64,000 bases of DNA from Costus lasius (lineage: Eukaryota > Streptophyta > Magnoliopsida > Zingiberales > Costaceae), in assembly GCA_027563935.2 (NCBI GenBank), contig CM050446.2, positions 31,003,501 to 31,067,500 on the forward strand. Reading direction: 5' to 3'. Positions within the stretch are counted from its first letter, which is position 1, and every line of letters starts with the position of its first letter. The notes beneath the pieces were generated by a model, which saw only the letters and a program-made list of their open reading frames with translations, had not been told where the DNA came from and ran no database searches. This document shows positions 37,371 to 47,768 of the stretch, piece by piece. A program made the position numbers and the translations under genes.

Positions 37371-38173
37371 AACATTAGTGCTTGGCGTTTTTGGATAGTC
37401 TTCCTTCTTCTCTTGGCGCATCATCTCTCTTGGTGGCGCAAGTGAAGTAGTGTATCTCCCTAAGGCTTGGATCTTCTTCCCGAGGCTAGCACCGGGCGTG
37501 GAAGAAGAGAACTCAAGAGATCCGTGTGTGCGAGACTGCAGAGGGCGAACACTTGGGCGCCTTCATCGACATCGGTCTACATTGCTCTTAAGGAATTTCC
37601 TAACTCATCGTGTCGACTCCCTTGCATGCGATCTTTACTGGGTTTTTGGGACCGGCCTGTTTCGGGGACATTCTTCCGCTGCGAAAAATGTATGTCCATA
37701 ACTCTGAAAAATTGTAAAATGTCCCCGGGGTTTCCCAACAGGTGCAACTTCCTCCTTTCTTCCATCAAGCCGCAAGTGATCCTCTTCCCCTTCTCCTTGG
37801 CGCAAGGTAAAGCTGAACTTGGTGGCATCTCCTTCTTCCTCCTTGCTCTTGGCGCTTCTCCCTTTGGTGGTGGCGCAAGTTTCTTGGAGGGCTCTCCTAA
37901 GGCTTGGATCTTCTTCCCGAGGCTAGCACCGGGTGTGGAAGAAGAGGACTCGAGGTGATCTGTCTGTGTGAAACTGCAGAGGGCGCACGCTTGGGCGCCT
38001 ACTACGACATCAGCCTCGCCTTGCTCATGGTATCTTCTATCTCATCGTGTCGACTCTCTCGCATGCGATCTTCATTGGGTTTTTTGGACCGGCCTGTTTT
38101 GGGGATATTCTTCCGCTGCGCAATGTGTTTGCATCTCTGAAATTTTATAAAATATCCCCGGGGTTTCCCAACA
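37371..38173 (+). repeat. Family B LTR, copy B1, segment 3, with a duplicated 3' end
   Basis: Continues the B1 LTR after A2 and ends CCCAACA before a PBS. The terminal 310 bases occur twice: 37428-37740 and 37864-38173 share the block ctaaggcttggatcttcttc through tttcccaaca, with many differences. Each copy has its own 9-bp inverted repeat: GGGGACATT (37664-37672)/AATGTCCCC (37718-37726) and GGGGATATT (38101-38109)/AATATCCCC (38151-38159), with CTTCCGCTGCG just inside the first arm. Only the second copy is followed by the PBS. Confidence 0.8.
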
Positions 38174-38212
38174 GTGGTATCAGAGGGACTTGCAAGACGC
38201 GAACGATGTAAT
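38174..38212 (+). other. B1 primer-binding site and start of leader
   Basis: TGGTATCAGAGG (38175-38186) matches the initiator Met-tRNA complement except for the last base. About 26 bases of leader follow before a new family B LTR (B2) begins at 38213. The five bases gtaat (38208-38212) would be the left TSD of B2. Confidence 0.75.
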
Positions 38213-38266
38213 TGTTGGTGTATATGCCCTGAAGACTAATGTATGGACATGGACAGGCATTGTTTG
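38213..38266 (+). repeat. First 54 bp of the B2 5' LTR
   Basis: TGTTGGTGTATATGCCCT resembles the family A LTR start (TGTTGGGGTATGCCCT), so this is the LTR 5' end. It is cut by A3; the last five bases, gtttg (38262-38266), are the A3 TSD, repeated at 56439-56443, where the LTR resumes. Confidence 0.88.
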
Positions 38267-38701
38267 TGAAAGTCCCCTAGAACAAGGGGGGGGGGCGAAA
38301 CCCTATAGGAGGCACAACAAAAACCTCTAGCGGAATCTAGGATTTCTAACAAGATCGCATAGCATGTAACATGTTCAACTTTCATTAGAAAAGGGATTCT
38401 TACCATTGCCATCGCTTAGATGGTGTCTTGGAAGGAAAGGCGCAAGTGCTCCTTCTCCAAAGGTGACGCACACAATTGGTGTCGCCTACTCTTCTTTGGT
38501 GCTCCTTGTGCTAGCAAGGTTCCAAGAAGTCGTTGTCGAATGGAAGGGAAAGATCACCTTGCTTGGCCGAACACTTCCTCCTTTTTCCGTCTACACTTCT
38601 CCACACGAGAGTGCAAGTGCCGAATCTCAAGTTGGCGACGAGAGAGGAGGAGAAGTGAGAGAGTAGAGCGCCTTAGGCGTGAACGTGAGTAGTGGTCACG
38701 T
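38267..38701 (-). repeat. A3 3' LTR, 3'-terminal part (cut by A4)
   Basis: Matches the start of the A3 5' LTR at 54747. In the sense strand GAAATCCTA/TAGGGTTTC pairs fully if one G-U is allowed (arms 38338-38346 and 38297-38305). The last five bases, cacgt, are the A4 TSD. The G run at about 38285-38295 is longer than in the other LTR. Confidence 0.93.
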
Positions 38702-40377
38702 TGCAGGAGTCCCCTTCGAGGGGGAGCGAGAAAACCCTAATGGCGCATGTGTTACATCGCAGCGGAAATAGGGGTTTTAGGGATCATTATGCATGATATA
38801 TATTCAACTATGAAAAACGATTACGAGTGCCAATAAGATTCATACCATCGCCATCTATGGATGAAGTATTGGAAGCAAGGAGCGAAAGGGATCCTCTCCC
38901 TAGTCGACGCACACACGATGAAGAATGGCCTCTCCTTGTCGTCTTTGTGCTAGCAAAGCTTCAAGGGTCCTTTGCGCATGGAGGGGATAAGATCCTTGGG
39001 CTTGTCGAAGAAGAAGTTCCTCTACCCTCGTCGAGAGAGTTTTTTCACACGAGAAGGAAGGAGACTTCGTTCAAGAGTGATGATCGCCAATAGAGTAAAC
39101 ACGTTGTAATGAACGTGGGCGTTGCTATCCAAAAATAGTAACCCATTACTCACTTCGGTTATGCGTTCACATGAAGTGAACCGCAATTCCTTCTCTTCGA
39201 TTATTTGAACCAAGCGCTCATTACATGAGCTGGTTCAAGTGACTTTGGTCTAAGACCAAATCGGCCCAAGCAATGGTCGATCTTATTGAACCACAAGGTT
39301 CAAGATCACCGTTGATCTCTTGATGCTCTAGATCTCACTGATCTAGCATCATAACTCTCGATCGAAGCTTACCGATCTAAAGCCCTAATCAATCAAACAT
39401 GATCAGACCAGATCTCACTCGCAATCAGAGCTTAACACCCCTTTAAACTGAACTAAACAATTCAGTCCACACGATCTGACTTAAAGAAGCCATATCATCA
39501 AATTGTGCGACCCTAAGGGTTTCCTTTAAATGTCGGTAACGATAACTCACGTTATCACGACCAGTGAGGGGTATCTAGCAACACATCACTGTCTCCCGAT
39601 ATAAAGGAAAGAGTCTTCCAAGACTTCACCCAAACCACAGCACAAGTGTGAATCCAATTCACTAGGCATGCATACTTCCTTTGCCACTTGATGTTCTTAT
39701 TGGACAAGCCTGTCAAGCTTGTAACTCCAATATGATGAGCATGATTAGATCAGATGAACACTGTCACCTGGGTATGGCCATACACTCTCTCAATCATCTC
39801 ATCCAGGGGGCCCTTATAGAACATCACACTCCTTAAACAAGGAGACGGCAATCCTATGTCTATCACTAGTGTCCTAACCTGACTCAAGCTCACCATCCAA
39901 GATAGTCTATAATCATTATGTTTCAAATGATATTGAACTACCTCAAAACAATGACAATCATCATTTAGAAAACACAAGTGATCTCAAGTCAGAGGAAATG
40001 TGCCACTTGTCGCAATCAAGGAATATTCACATTGTGACAAACAATTGAACATCCTAGTAGGGTCTGTCCAGTACATCCCATGTACCCATGAGTCTACATC
40101 TTATTCCATGCTCGAAGCATCCTATAAGATTAGAACACATATTAGTCTTAACCATATCAAGGCTGTCTCATGTTCACCAAGATATATCGACTAAGGACAT
40201 AATAGCATGTCAGCCCAGCTGAACAGCTTTGAGACATTATTCAGAGGAACATATATTGCAGCAGACAATGTAGCTAACTGAATAACAACCATGCCTTTAT
40301 AAACTTAAGAGTTTATTACATGATACAGATACATTCCCACAGGCCTCAAACATTAGCCTTAAGGGCATACCCCAACA
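38702..40377 (-). repeat. 3' LTR of A4 (1676 bp)
   Basis: Plus-strand TGCAGGAG...CCCAACA, followed by the PPT complement (40378-40394). AAAACCCTA (38731-38739) pairs with TAGGGGTTTT (38769-38778) with one bulged G; GCAGCGGAAA lies just inside the second arm. Confidence 0.95.
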
Positions 40378-40397
40378 ATCTCCCACTTGCACTTAAT

Positions 40398-43300
40398 CTA
40401 ATGGTTGAGAAATCTCAAACCCATATTATTACAGTGCTTCTCATGCTTCTGCTGCGCCAGAGGCTTGGTAAGCGGGTCTGCCAGATTGTCATCTGTATGA
40501 ACCTTGCATACTTTGATCTCGCCACGATCAATGATCTCCCTGATCAAATGAAACCGTCTCTGTATGTGCTTGGACTTCTGGTGCGACCGTGGTTCCTTTG
40601 CTTGTGCGATTGCTCCAGTGTTATCACAAAAGATAACCAAAGGATCTGCACTCGAAGGAACGACACCAAGTTCTCTCACGAACTTACGAATCCACACTGC
40701 CTCCTTGGATGCTTCCGAGGCTGCAACATACTCGGCTTCTGTTGTGGAATCAGCAACAGTTGACTGTTTGAAACTTTTCCACACCACTGCTCCTCCATTC
40801 AAGCTAAAAACATAGCCTGATTGCGATCGGAAATCATCCTGGTCAGACTGGAACGAAGCGTCAGTATATCCTTCAATACTGAGTTCTTCCTGACCACCAT
40901 ATATCAAGAACATATCTTTGGTCCTCCGCAGATATTTTAAAACGTTCTTGACTGCAATCCAGTGCGCCATACCTGGATTACTCTGGTAACGACTGGTCAC
41001 GCTTAACCCGTAAGCGACGTCTGGGCGAGTACACAACATCGCATACATAATGGAACCAATAGCCGAAGCATAAGGCGTATTGTCCATTTCATCTTTCTCA
41101 GTCTGTGTTTGTGGACACTGACTCTTCGAAAGACTCAGACCATGTCTGACTGGAAGATATCCTCGTTTAGAATTCTCTAAATGAAATCTCTCCAGGACCT
41201 TATCGATGTAAGTACTCTGGCACAGCCCGAGAAGCCTCTTAGATCTATCCCTGTAGATCTTCACACCTAACACATAGGCTGCTTCTCCTAAATCTTTCAT
41301 CTGGAAACATTTCCTCAGCCATGCCTTAACAGCATGCATTTCAGGAATGTCATTTCCAATGATCAAGATGTCATCGACGTAGAGGACTAGGAAAGTAATC
41401 ACGCTCCCACTAAACCTCTTATAAACACACGGGTCATCCTCGTTCTTGATGAAACCAAAATCAGTGACTGATTCATCAAAACGAATATTCCAGCTCCTTG
41501 ATGCTTGTTTAAGTCCATAAATGGACTTCTTTAACTTGCATATCTTATGACGATCCGCTGGATTAGTGAAACCCTCAGGTTGTGTCATATACACATCCTC
41601 ATCCAGATTTCCATTAAGGAAAGCTGTTTTCACATCCATCTGCCAGATCTCATAATCGTAATATGCAGCTATCGCAAAAAGAATCCGAATAGACTTAAAC
41701 ATGGCAACAGGTGAGAAAGTTTCATCATAATCTATCCCGTAGATTTGTTTGAAACCTTTCGCAACTAGCCTGCCTTTATAGGTAACCACGTTACCATCCA
41801 TGTCAATCTTCTTCTTGAAGATCCATTTACAGCCTATAGGGATTATTCCCGGAGGCGGATCAACCAAATCCCAGACTTGGTTATCTGACATGGAGTCCAT
41901 CTCGGCGCGCATAGCCTCAAGCCATCTCGCTGACTCCGGTCCACTGACCGCATCCGCATAAGTAAGGGGTTCATCATTATCAATGATGTAGACTCCGTCA
42001 TAGCGCTCAGGCTGTCGACGGATCCTACCCGATCTTCGCGGTTCCCGTGATATCTGAGCCTCAGGTTGTTCAATAACCTGTTCTACCGGCTCAGGCTCAT
42101 CCAACTGTGCTTGGTCACTTTGTCCTTCTTCTGGACTCTCATCCAGCTTTATTTCTCTCCCACTGGCCTCTTGCAGAAGAAACTCCTTCTCAAGAAATAT
42201 GGCCGTCCGAGCAACAAAAACCTTGTTCTCCTTGGGATCGAAGAAATAATAACCCTTAGTTTCCTTAGGGTAACCGACAAAGATACAGTTGTCAGATCTG
42301 CTCTCTAGTTTCCCAGAGGCGAGCTTTTTGACATAAGCCTCGCAGCCCCAGATCCTGATAAATGTCAAGCTCGGCTGTTTCCCATACCATAACTCATATG
42401 GCGTCTTAGAAACTGCCTTGGATGGCACTCGGTTTAGTACCTTTGCAGCTGTTTCCAGTGCAAAACCCCAAAAGGAGTATGGAAGAGTAGCCTGACTCAT
42501 CATAGAACGAACCATATCTAGTAATGTTCTATTTCTCCTTTCGGACACACCATTCCATTGCGGTGTTCCTGGTGGAGTGAGCTGTGAGATAATCCCACAC
42601 TCTTTTAGATAGTCAGTAAACGCATGACTTAGGTATTCACCACCTCGATCTGAGCGAAGTGTTTTGATATTACGGCCTAGCTGATTTTGTACTTCATTCT
42701 TGAACTCTTTGAACTTGTCAAAAGATTCACTCTTATGTCTCATCAGATAGACATACCCATATCTACTGAAATCATCAGTAAAGGTAATGAAGTACTGATA
42801 GCCACCTCTGGCATGTTTACTAAATGGCCCACACACATCACTGTGTATAAGGTCAAGTAAACCTGAAGCCCTTTGACCTTTGTGAGGAAAAGGTGACTTC
42901 GTCATTTTACCCATTAAACAAGCCTTGCATGTATCAATTTCCTTGTAGGAGAATGATCCCAGCAGTCCATGATGATGCAACCGCTTAATGCGTTTCTCGT
43001 TAATATGGCCTAAACGACTATGCCATAGCAAGGTGCTGTCATCAGCATACTTGGCTTTCTTAATATCAATTTGCTGTATCGAACATTCCATGTCCAACAT
43101 GTATAACCCATTGTTAATTGAACCAGTTGCATAAACAATATTATCTAAAGACAAAATACACTTTGAAATATTGCATTCAAAGGAAAATCCCTTCCTGACA
43201 AGAGCAGGAATGGAGATAATATTTTTAGTTATACTGGGAACAAAGTAACAACTGTTTAGTTCCAATACAATTCCAGATGGTAAAGAAATGAAGTAGTCTC

Positions 43301-44279
43301 CTACAGCAACAGCAGCAACCCGTGCCCCGTTTCCAACGCGTAGGTCCACCTCATGCTGTCCCACCTGCCTTCTTCTCTTGAGTTCCTGCACATTTGAACA
43401 AATGTGAACTCCACATGCAGTGTCCAACACCCATGATATAGAAGAAGAAAACATGACCTCAGTCACGAATATACCTGAGCCAGAAGCAAAGCTTCCCCTC
43501 TTGTCTCCTTGGAGCGCTTTACAGTCCTTTTTCCAGTGACCCAGCTGGCCACAGTGGAAACACCTGTATTCCTTGGACCGCTTTACCTTCTGCTTCAGAG
43601 CCTTGCTGTAATTCTTGACCGGGGCCTTGCCCTTCTTCCCCTTCTTCTTGTTCCTAGAAGGAACCATCAAGACAGAGGTTGAAGGCTTACCCTTCAGAGT
43701 TTCCTCAATAGTCAAGAGCATATTCAACAGCTCTGCCGGCGTACAATCGATTTTGTTCATATTAAAGTTAATAATGAACGCGTCGAATGATGGCGGGAGA
43801 GACTGCAGAATAATGTCCACAGCAAGCTCCTGGTTGATGGTGTGCCCCAGTTTCTCCAGAGCCTCCTTGTGCCCAATCATCTTGAGCACGTGAGCTCCCA
43901 CTGGGCTCCCTTCAGCCAGTTTGCTCTGAAAGAAGAGCTTAGTCAAATTATAGCGTTCAGTCCTCGCCTGTGCAGCATACAGCATCTTGAGGTTTGCTAT
44001 AATCTGTATAGCTGACATATCCTCATGTTGACGCTGCAGCGGTGGCGTCATAGACGCTAGCATCAGGCAAGCGACATCAATGCTATCATTGACGTGCTTT
44101 TCATAGGCTTCCCGAACCGCCCTTGCGGCGTTCGGAGCGGGCTGCGGCGGTATCGCCGTCTCGAGGACATACAGTTTCCTCTCTGCCTTAAGAACGATCT
44201 TAAGGTGTCCAAACCAGTCAGAGAAGTTCGGCCCAGCAAACTTCTCCCTTTCCAGTAGGGATCGCACATTGAAGTTCAT
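40398..44279 (-). CDS. gag-pol polyprotein of A4, intact (1293 aa)
   Basis: Copia-type polyprotein that would be self-cleaved into particle and replication proteins. Order, from residue counts: Gag about 1-230; CCHC zinc knuckle 240-253 (CFHCGQLGHWKKDC); protease with active-site D286-T-A; pre-integrase zinc site H420, H425, C451, C454; integrase catalytic D481, D544, E580 (exact D,D-35-E spacing); reverse transcriptase with D882 and YVDD 967-970; RNase H with D1140 (TDAS), E1183 and D1219; C-terminus LRFLNH. Integrase before reverse transcriptase defines Ty1/copia. The start is the conserved ATG 1-2 codons short of sister lengths only because of small internal indels. The protease has DTA where copia elements usually have D-S/T-G; all sister copies share this. 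One frame encodes Gag and Pol, so no frameshift signal is needed. It resembles Tork/TAR-like plant lineages, but the lineage is not resolved here. Confidence 0.97.
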   Translation of the reverse strand: MNFNVRSLLEREKFAGPNFSDWFGHLKIVLKAERKLYVLETAIPPQPAPNAARAVREAYEKHVNDSIDVACLMLASMTPPLQRQHEDMSAIQIIANLKMLYAAQARTERYNLTKLFFQSKLAEGSPVGAHVLKMIGHKEALEKLGHTINQELAVDIILQSLPPSFDAFIINFNMNKIDCTPAELLNMLLTIEETLKGKPSTSVLMVPSRNKKKGKKGKAPVKNYSKALKQKVKRSKEYRCFHCGQLGHWKKDCKALQGDKRGSFASGSGIFVTEVMFSSSISWVLDTACGVHICSNVQELKRRRQVGQHEVDLRVGNGARVAAVAVGDYFISLPSGIVLELNSCYFVPSITKNIISIPALVRKGFSFECNISKCILSLDNIVYATGSINNGLYMLDMECSIQQIDIKKAKYADDSTLLWHSRLGHINEKRIKRLHHHGLLGSFSYKEIDTCKACLMGKMTKSPFPHKGQRASGLLDLIHSDVCGPFSKHARGGYQYFITFTDDFSRYGYVYLMRHKSESFDKFKEFKNEVQNQLGRNIKTLRSDRGGEYLSHAFTDYLKECGIISQLTPPGTPQWNGVSERRNRTLLDMVRSMMSQATLPYSFWGFALETAAKVLNRVPSKAVSKTPYELWYGKQPSLTFIRIWGCEAYVKKLASGKLESRSDNCIFVGYPKETKGYYFFDPKENKVFVARTAIFLEKEFLLQEASGREIKLDESPEEGQSDQAQLDEPEPVEQVIEQPEAQISREPRRSGRIRRQPERYDGVYIIDNDEPLTYADAVSGPESARWLEAMRAEMDSMSDNQVWDLVDPPPGIIPIGCKWIFKKKIDMDGNVVTYKGRLVAKGFKQIYGIDYDETFSPVAMFKSIRILFAIAAYYDYEIWQMDVKTAFLNGNLDEDVYMTQPEGFTNPADRHKICKLKKSIYGLKQASRSWNIRFDESVTDFGFIKNEDDPCVYKRFSGSVITFLVLYVDDILIIGNDIPEMHAVKAWLRKCFQMKDLGEAAYVLGVKIYRDRSKRLLGLCQSTYIDKVLERFHLENSKRGYLPVRHGLSLSKSQCPQTQTEKDEMDNTPYASAIGSIMYAMLCTRPDVAYGLSVTSRYQSNPGMAHWIAVKNVLKYLRRTKDMFLIYGGQEELSIEGYTDASFQSDQDDFRSQSGYVFSLNGGAVVWKSFKQSTVADSTTEAEYVAASEASKEAVWIRKFVRELGVVPSSADPLVIFCDNTGAIAQAKEPRSHQKSKHIQRRFHLIREIIDRGEIKVCKVHTDDNLADPLTKPLAQQKHEKHCNNMGLRFLNH

Positions 44280-46092
44280 GGTGTTCGTTGCTGCAGGTAT
44301 CTACAACAATGCAAGAACAGCAAGGTCAGTATCAATGTATAAGAATCGATCAGGACTTAAGAAAGATTCTTTTTCTCACTATTTTATCAGGCGTGAAAAA
44401 TCCAGCAAAACAGCCCGAAAGAGTAGAACTCTTTTAGTGAGATGGGATCCAGATTTCATACTTGGTCTCCGCGTCCCGCTCAGGCGAGATAAGATGCACA
44501 GAGAGTACAAGCACTAGTTTCTGGTAGGCGTCCCAGCCAATCGCCAACCCGTGCGATTCCCCTTCATCTGGGCAATCCAGCAGACTGTGCCAACTGAGTT
44601 GGTACAACACAGTCTCTGATCCCACAGATGGCTGCCTCCATGTGCTACCATATGCGCCACATATGTAGCCTACACGGTCAAGCTGACCCGACCTACTCCC
44701 TGGACCACCATGTGCTATGCTGAGCAACGAGAAGGGATAAATCCCTACTCTGTAACACACAGGTGTAATCCCACACCCTCTGAAGATAGATGGACGTGCC
44801 CACTGAGTGGGTACAACACGGCTCCAACGATAATCAGAACAGTGAGGTTTCGCGTCAGAAGGCTTACGAGCTTGATATTTTAGCATTGGATTTTAACGGT
44901 CTTTTATCTTCTTGCCTATCATGCAATTCCTATGGTGATAGCAGAAGATAATTTGATCATGCAATTCCAATATTTAAGCAATAAAAGAAAGCATGTATCT
45001 TATGTGGTAAAAGCCCATAGCCCTAGAAGACCTTAACCTAACTTAAGTCTTCATTTGCTCTTCATGGGTCTTTTGCTGCTCATCTGGCCCAAACTTGGGC
45101 CCAAGCGCCATCTGCAGCACAGGTGCGCCCACCAGGAATTTGCGCCTGGTCCCAGAGTCGAACCCTGGACCTCCCACCTGGTCCAGCCACTGCTGCATGC
45201 GCCTCTGCCAAGTGTGCTTTGTGCTCTTGTCTAATTAAATTACAAATTTAACTATCTAGACAAGAGTGACACGCAGGTCACTAACATTTATAAATTAAAA
45301 CACAGTGATGCGCAGATCACAATAATTAATTTACAATTTAATACAGGCACGCAGGCCCCAGCACAGCACACAATTAATATGAGCAGCCCACATAAGACTA
45401 AATAGACAAACATATGCATCCAATCAGCATCATGTGATCCATCATAAAAATTAAAATTTTCGAAAACCCCTTGGGATCAATTTTAATTTTTTCCTTATTT
45501 CCCCTACAACCTTACAACGGTCCATTACTAGGGATCCACTCAACCAACCTAGTCAAATCCACTGCCCTTGCATGCACCAAGTCCTAACTGACTTGTGTTG
45601 ACCATAAGGTCAACCATGCATGCGCCAGGGCTGAACAACCACACTGAGGTCTGGCAAGCGGGCGTGACCCCGGGCCTAACTCAGGTGCGTTCATCTGGTG
45701 TCTCAATCAGACATCGCTACACACCTGTCTGCAGTCGACCTATAGCCACCATAGGCTTGCGCCAAAGTGCTAACTGGTCGACCCATTCAGGCTGTCAGAT
45801 GGTCTGATCAGACTGTTTGGATCTAACACAGGGGATGATTTCAACCCTAATAACCCGTCTAAGGGTTTAATGCAGGCGGCACTTAGATCTAATGGTGTGC
45901 GCGCAAGTCGTTTGAGTTTTTAAGAAAACATCAACAAGAACATATAGAAGCGCTACCTTACTACATGCGTCAACTACAATACACAACAAGTAAAGGTTCG
46001 CATGTAGCCTAGATCTAGCAATATGGCGCATACAAGGATCACAAATCACAGCAAACATATTATCATGCATTTTAACCTCCTCTGATACCAAT
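44280..46092 (-). other. Untranslated leader and PBS of A4
   Basis: PBS complement CCTCTGATACCA is at 46079-46090. Hairpin motifs are at 44590-44602 and 44799-44811, 209 bases apart. The tRNA-like 49-bp body is at 45148-45196 between ttgcgcct and atgcgcct. An intron-like stretch lies just upstream of the gag ATG as in the other copies. No conserved coding sequence. Confidence 0.8.
45148..45196 (-). repeat. tRNA-like insertion in the A4 leader
   Basis: Plus strand carries gagtcgaaccctgg, the complement of a B-box/T-arm. Flanking 8-mers are ttgcgcct (45140-45147) and atgcgcct (45197-45204). The body is 49 bp, as in A5 and A3. Confidence 0.6.
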
Positions 46093-47768
46093 TGCAGGAG
46101 TCCCCTTCGAGGGGGAGCGAGAAAACCCTAATGGCGCATGTGTTACATCGCAGCGGAAATAGGGGTTTTAGGGATCATTATGCATGATATATATTCAACT
46201 ATGAAAAACGATTACGAGTGCCAATAAGATTCATACCATCGCCATCTATGGATGAAGTATTGGAAGCAAGGAGCGAAAGGGATCCTCTCCCTAGTCGACG
46301 CACACACGATGAAGAATGGCCTCTCCTTGTCGTCTTTGTGCTAGCAAAGCTTCAAGGGTCCTTTGCGCATGGAGGGGATAAGATCCTTGGGCTTGTCGAA
46401 GAAGAAGTTCCTCTACCCTCGTCGAGAGAGTTTTTTCACACGAGAAGGAAGGAGACTTCGTTCAAGAGTGATGATCGCCAATAGAGTAAACACGTTGTAA
46501 TGAACGTGGGCGTTGCTATCCAAAAATAGTAACCCATTACTCACTTCGGTTATGCGTTCACATGAAGTGAACCGCAATTCCTTCTCTTCGATTATTTGAA
46601 CCAAGCGCTCATTACATGAGCTGGTTCAAGTGACTTTGGTCTAAGACCAAATCGGCCCAAGCAATGGTCGATCTTATTGAACCACAAGGTTCAAGATCAC
46701 CGTTGATCTCTTGATGCTCTAGATCTCACTGATCTAGCATCATAACTCTCGATCGAAGCTTACCGATCTAAAGCCCTAATCAATCAAACATGATCAGACC
46801 AGATCTCACTCGCAATCAGAGCTTAACACCCCTTTAAACTGAACTAAACAATTCAGTCCACACGATCTGACTTAAAGAAGCCATATCATCAAATTGTGCG
46901 ACCCTAAGGGTTTCCTTTAAATGTCGGTAACGATAACTCACGTTATCACGACCAGTGAGGGGTATCTAGCAACACATCACTGTCTCCCGATATAAAGGAA
47001 AGAGTCTTCCAAGACTTCACCCAAACCACAGCACAAGTGTGAATCCAATTCACTAGGCATGCATACTTCCTTTGCCACTTGATGTTCTTATTGGACAAGC
47101 CTGTCAAGCTTGTAACTCCAATATGATGAGCATGATTAGATCAGATGAACACTGTCACCTGGGTATGGCCATACACTCTCTCAATCATCTCATCCAGGGG
47201 GCCCTTATAGAACATCACACTCCTTAAACAAGGAGACGGCAATCCTATGTCTATCACTAGTGTCCTAACCTGACTCAAGCTCACCATCCAAGATAGTCTA
47301 TAATCATTATGTTTCAAATGATATTGAACTACCTCAAAACAATGACAATCATCATTTAGAAAACACAAGTGATCTCAAGTCAGAGGAAATGTGCCACTTG
47401 TCGCAATCAAGGAATATTCACATTGTGACAAACAATTGAACATCCTAGTAGGGTCTGTCTAGTACATCCCATGTACCCATGAGTCTACATCTTATTCCAT
47501 GCTCGAAGCATCCTATAAGATTAGAACACATATTAGTCTTAACCATATCAAGGCTGTCTCATGTTCACCAAGATATATCGACTAAGGACATAATAGCATG
47601 TCAGCCCAGCTGAACAGCTTTGAGACATTATTCAGAGGAACATATATTGCAGCAGACAATGTAGCTAACTGAATAACAACCATGCCTTTATAAACTTAAG
47701 AGTTTATTACATGATACAGATACATTCCCACAGGCCTCAAACATTAGCCTTAAGGGCATACCCCAACA
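46093..47768 (-). repeat. 5' LTR of A4 (1676 bp)
   Basis: Only one difference from the 3' LTR was noticed (47460). It is followed by the TSD cacgt and the rest of the A3 LTR. Confidence 0.95.
46932..47016 (-). promoter_or_regulatory. Candidate core promoter in the A4 5' LTR
   Basis: Read on the minus strand: AGTCTTGGAAGACT (47016-47003), TATA-like CTTTATATC (46997-46989), then CAGTGA (46982-46977) with TCACTG (46958-46953), and GATAAC (46947-46942) with GTTATC (46937-46932). The 5' LTR drives the intact A4 gene, so this is the copy most likely to be active. No experimental start site is implied. Confidence 0.55.

Larger units (their letters stand above)
38702..47768 (-). mobile_element. Family A copia retrotransposon, copy A4: complete, intact and youngest
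   Basis: Minus-strand 9067-bp element inserted in the A3 3' LTR, TSD cacgt (38697-38701 and 47769-47773). Both LTRs are exactly 1676 bp, and the only difference noticed is C at 40069 versus T at 47460. PBS complement (46079-46090), leader, open 1293-codon gag-pol and PPT are all present. It has every recognisable part needed for autonomous retrotransposition and is the innermost layer of B1 > B2 > A3 > A4. Confidence 0.96.

Noticed and set aside
37450..37958. ORFs of 80-160 aa in the B1 LTR end
   Set aside because: They lie in overlapping frames over the tandemly duplicated LTR end, with no conserved product in B2.
46218..46484. 88-aa ORF present twice (also 38827-39093)
   Set aside because: The two copies are the two A4 LTRs, so identity reflects LTR duplication. 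Other family A LTRs do not keep the frame.
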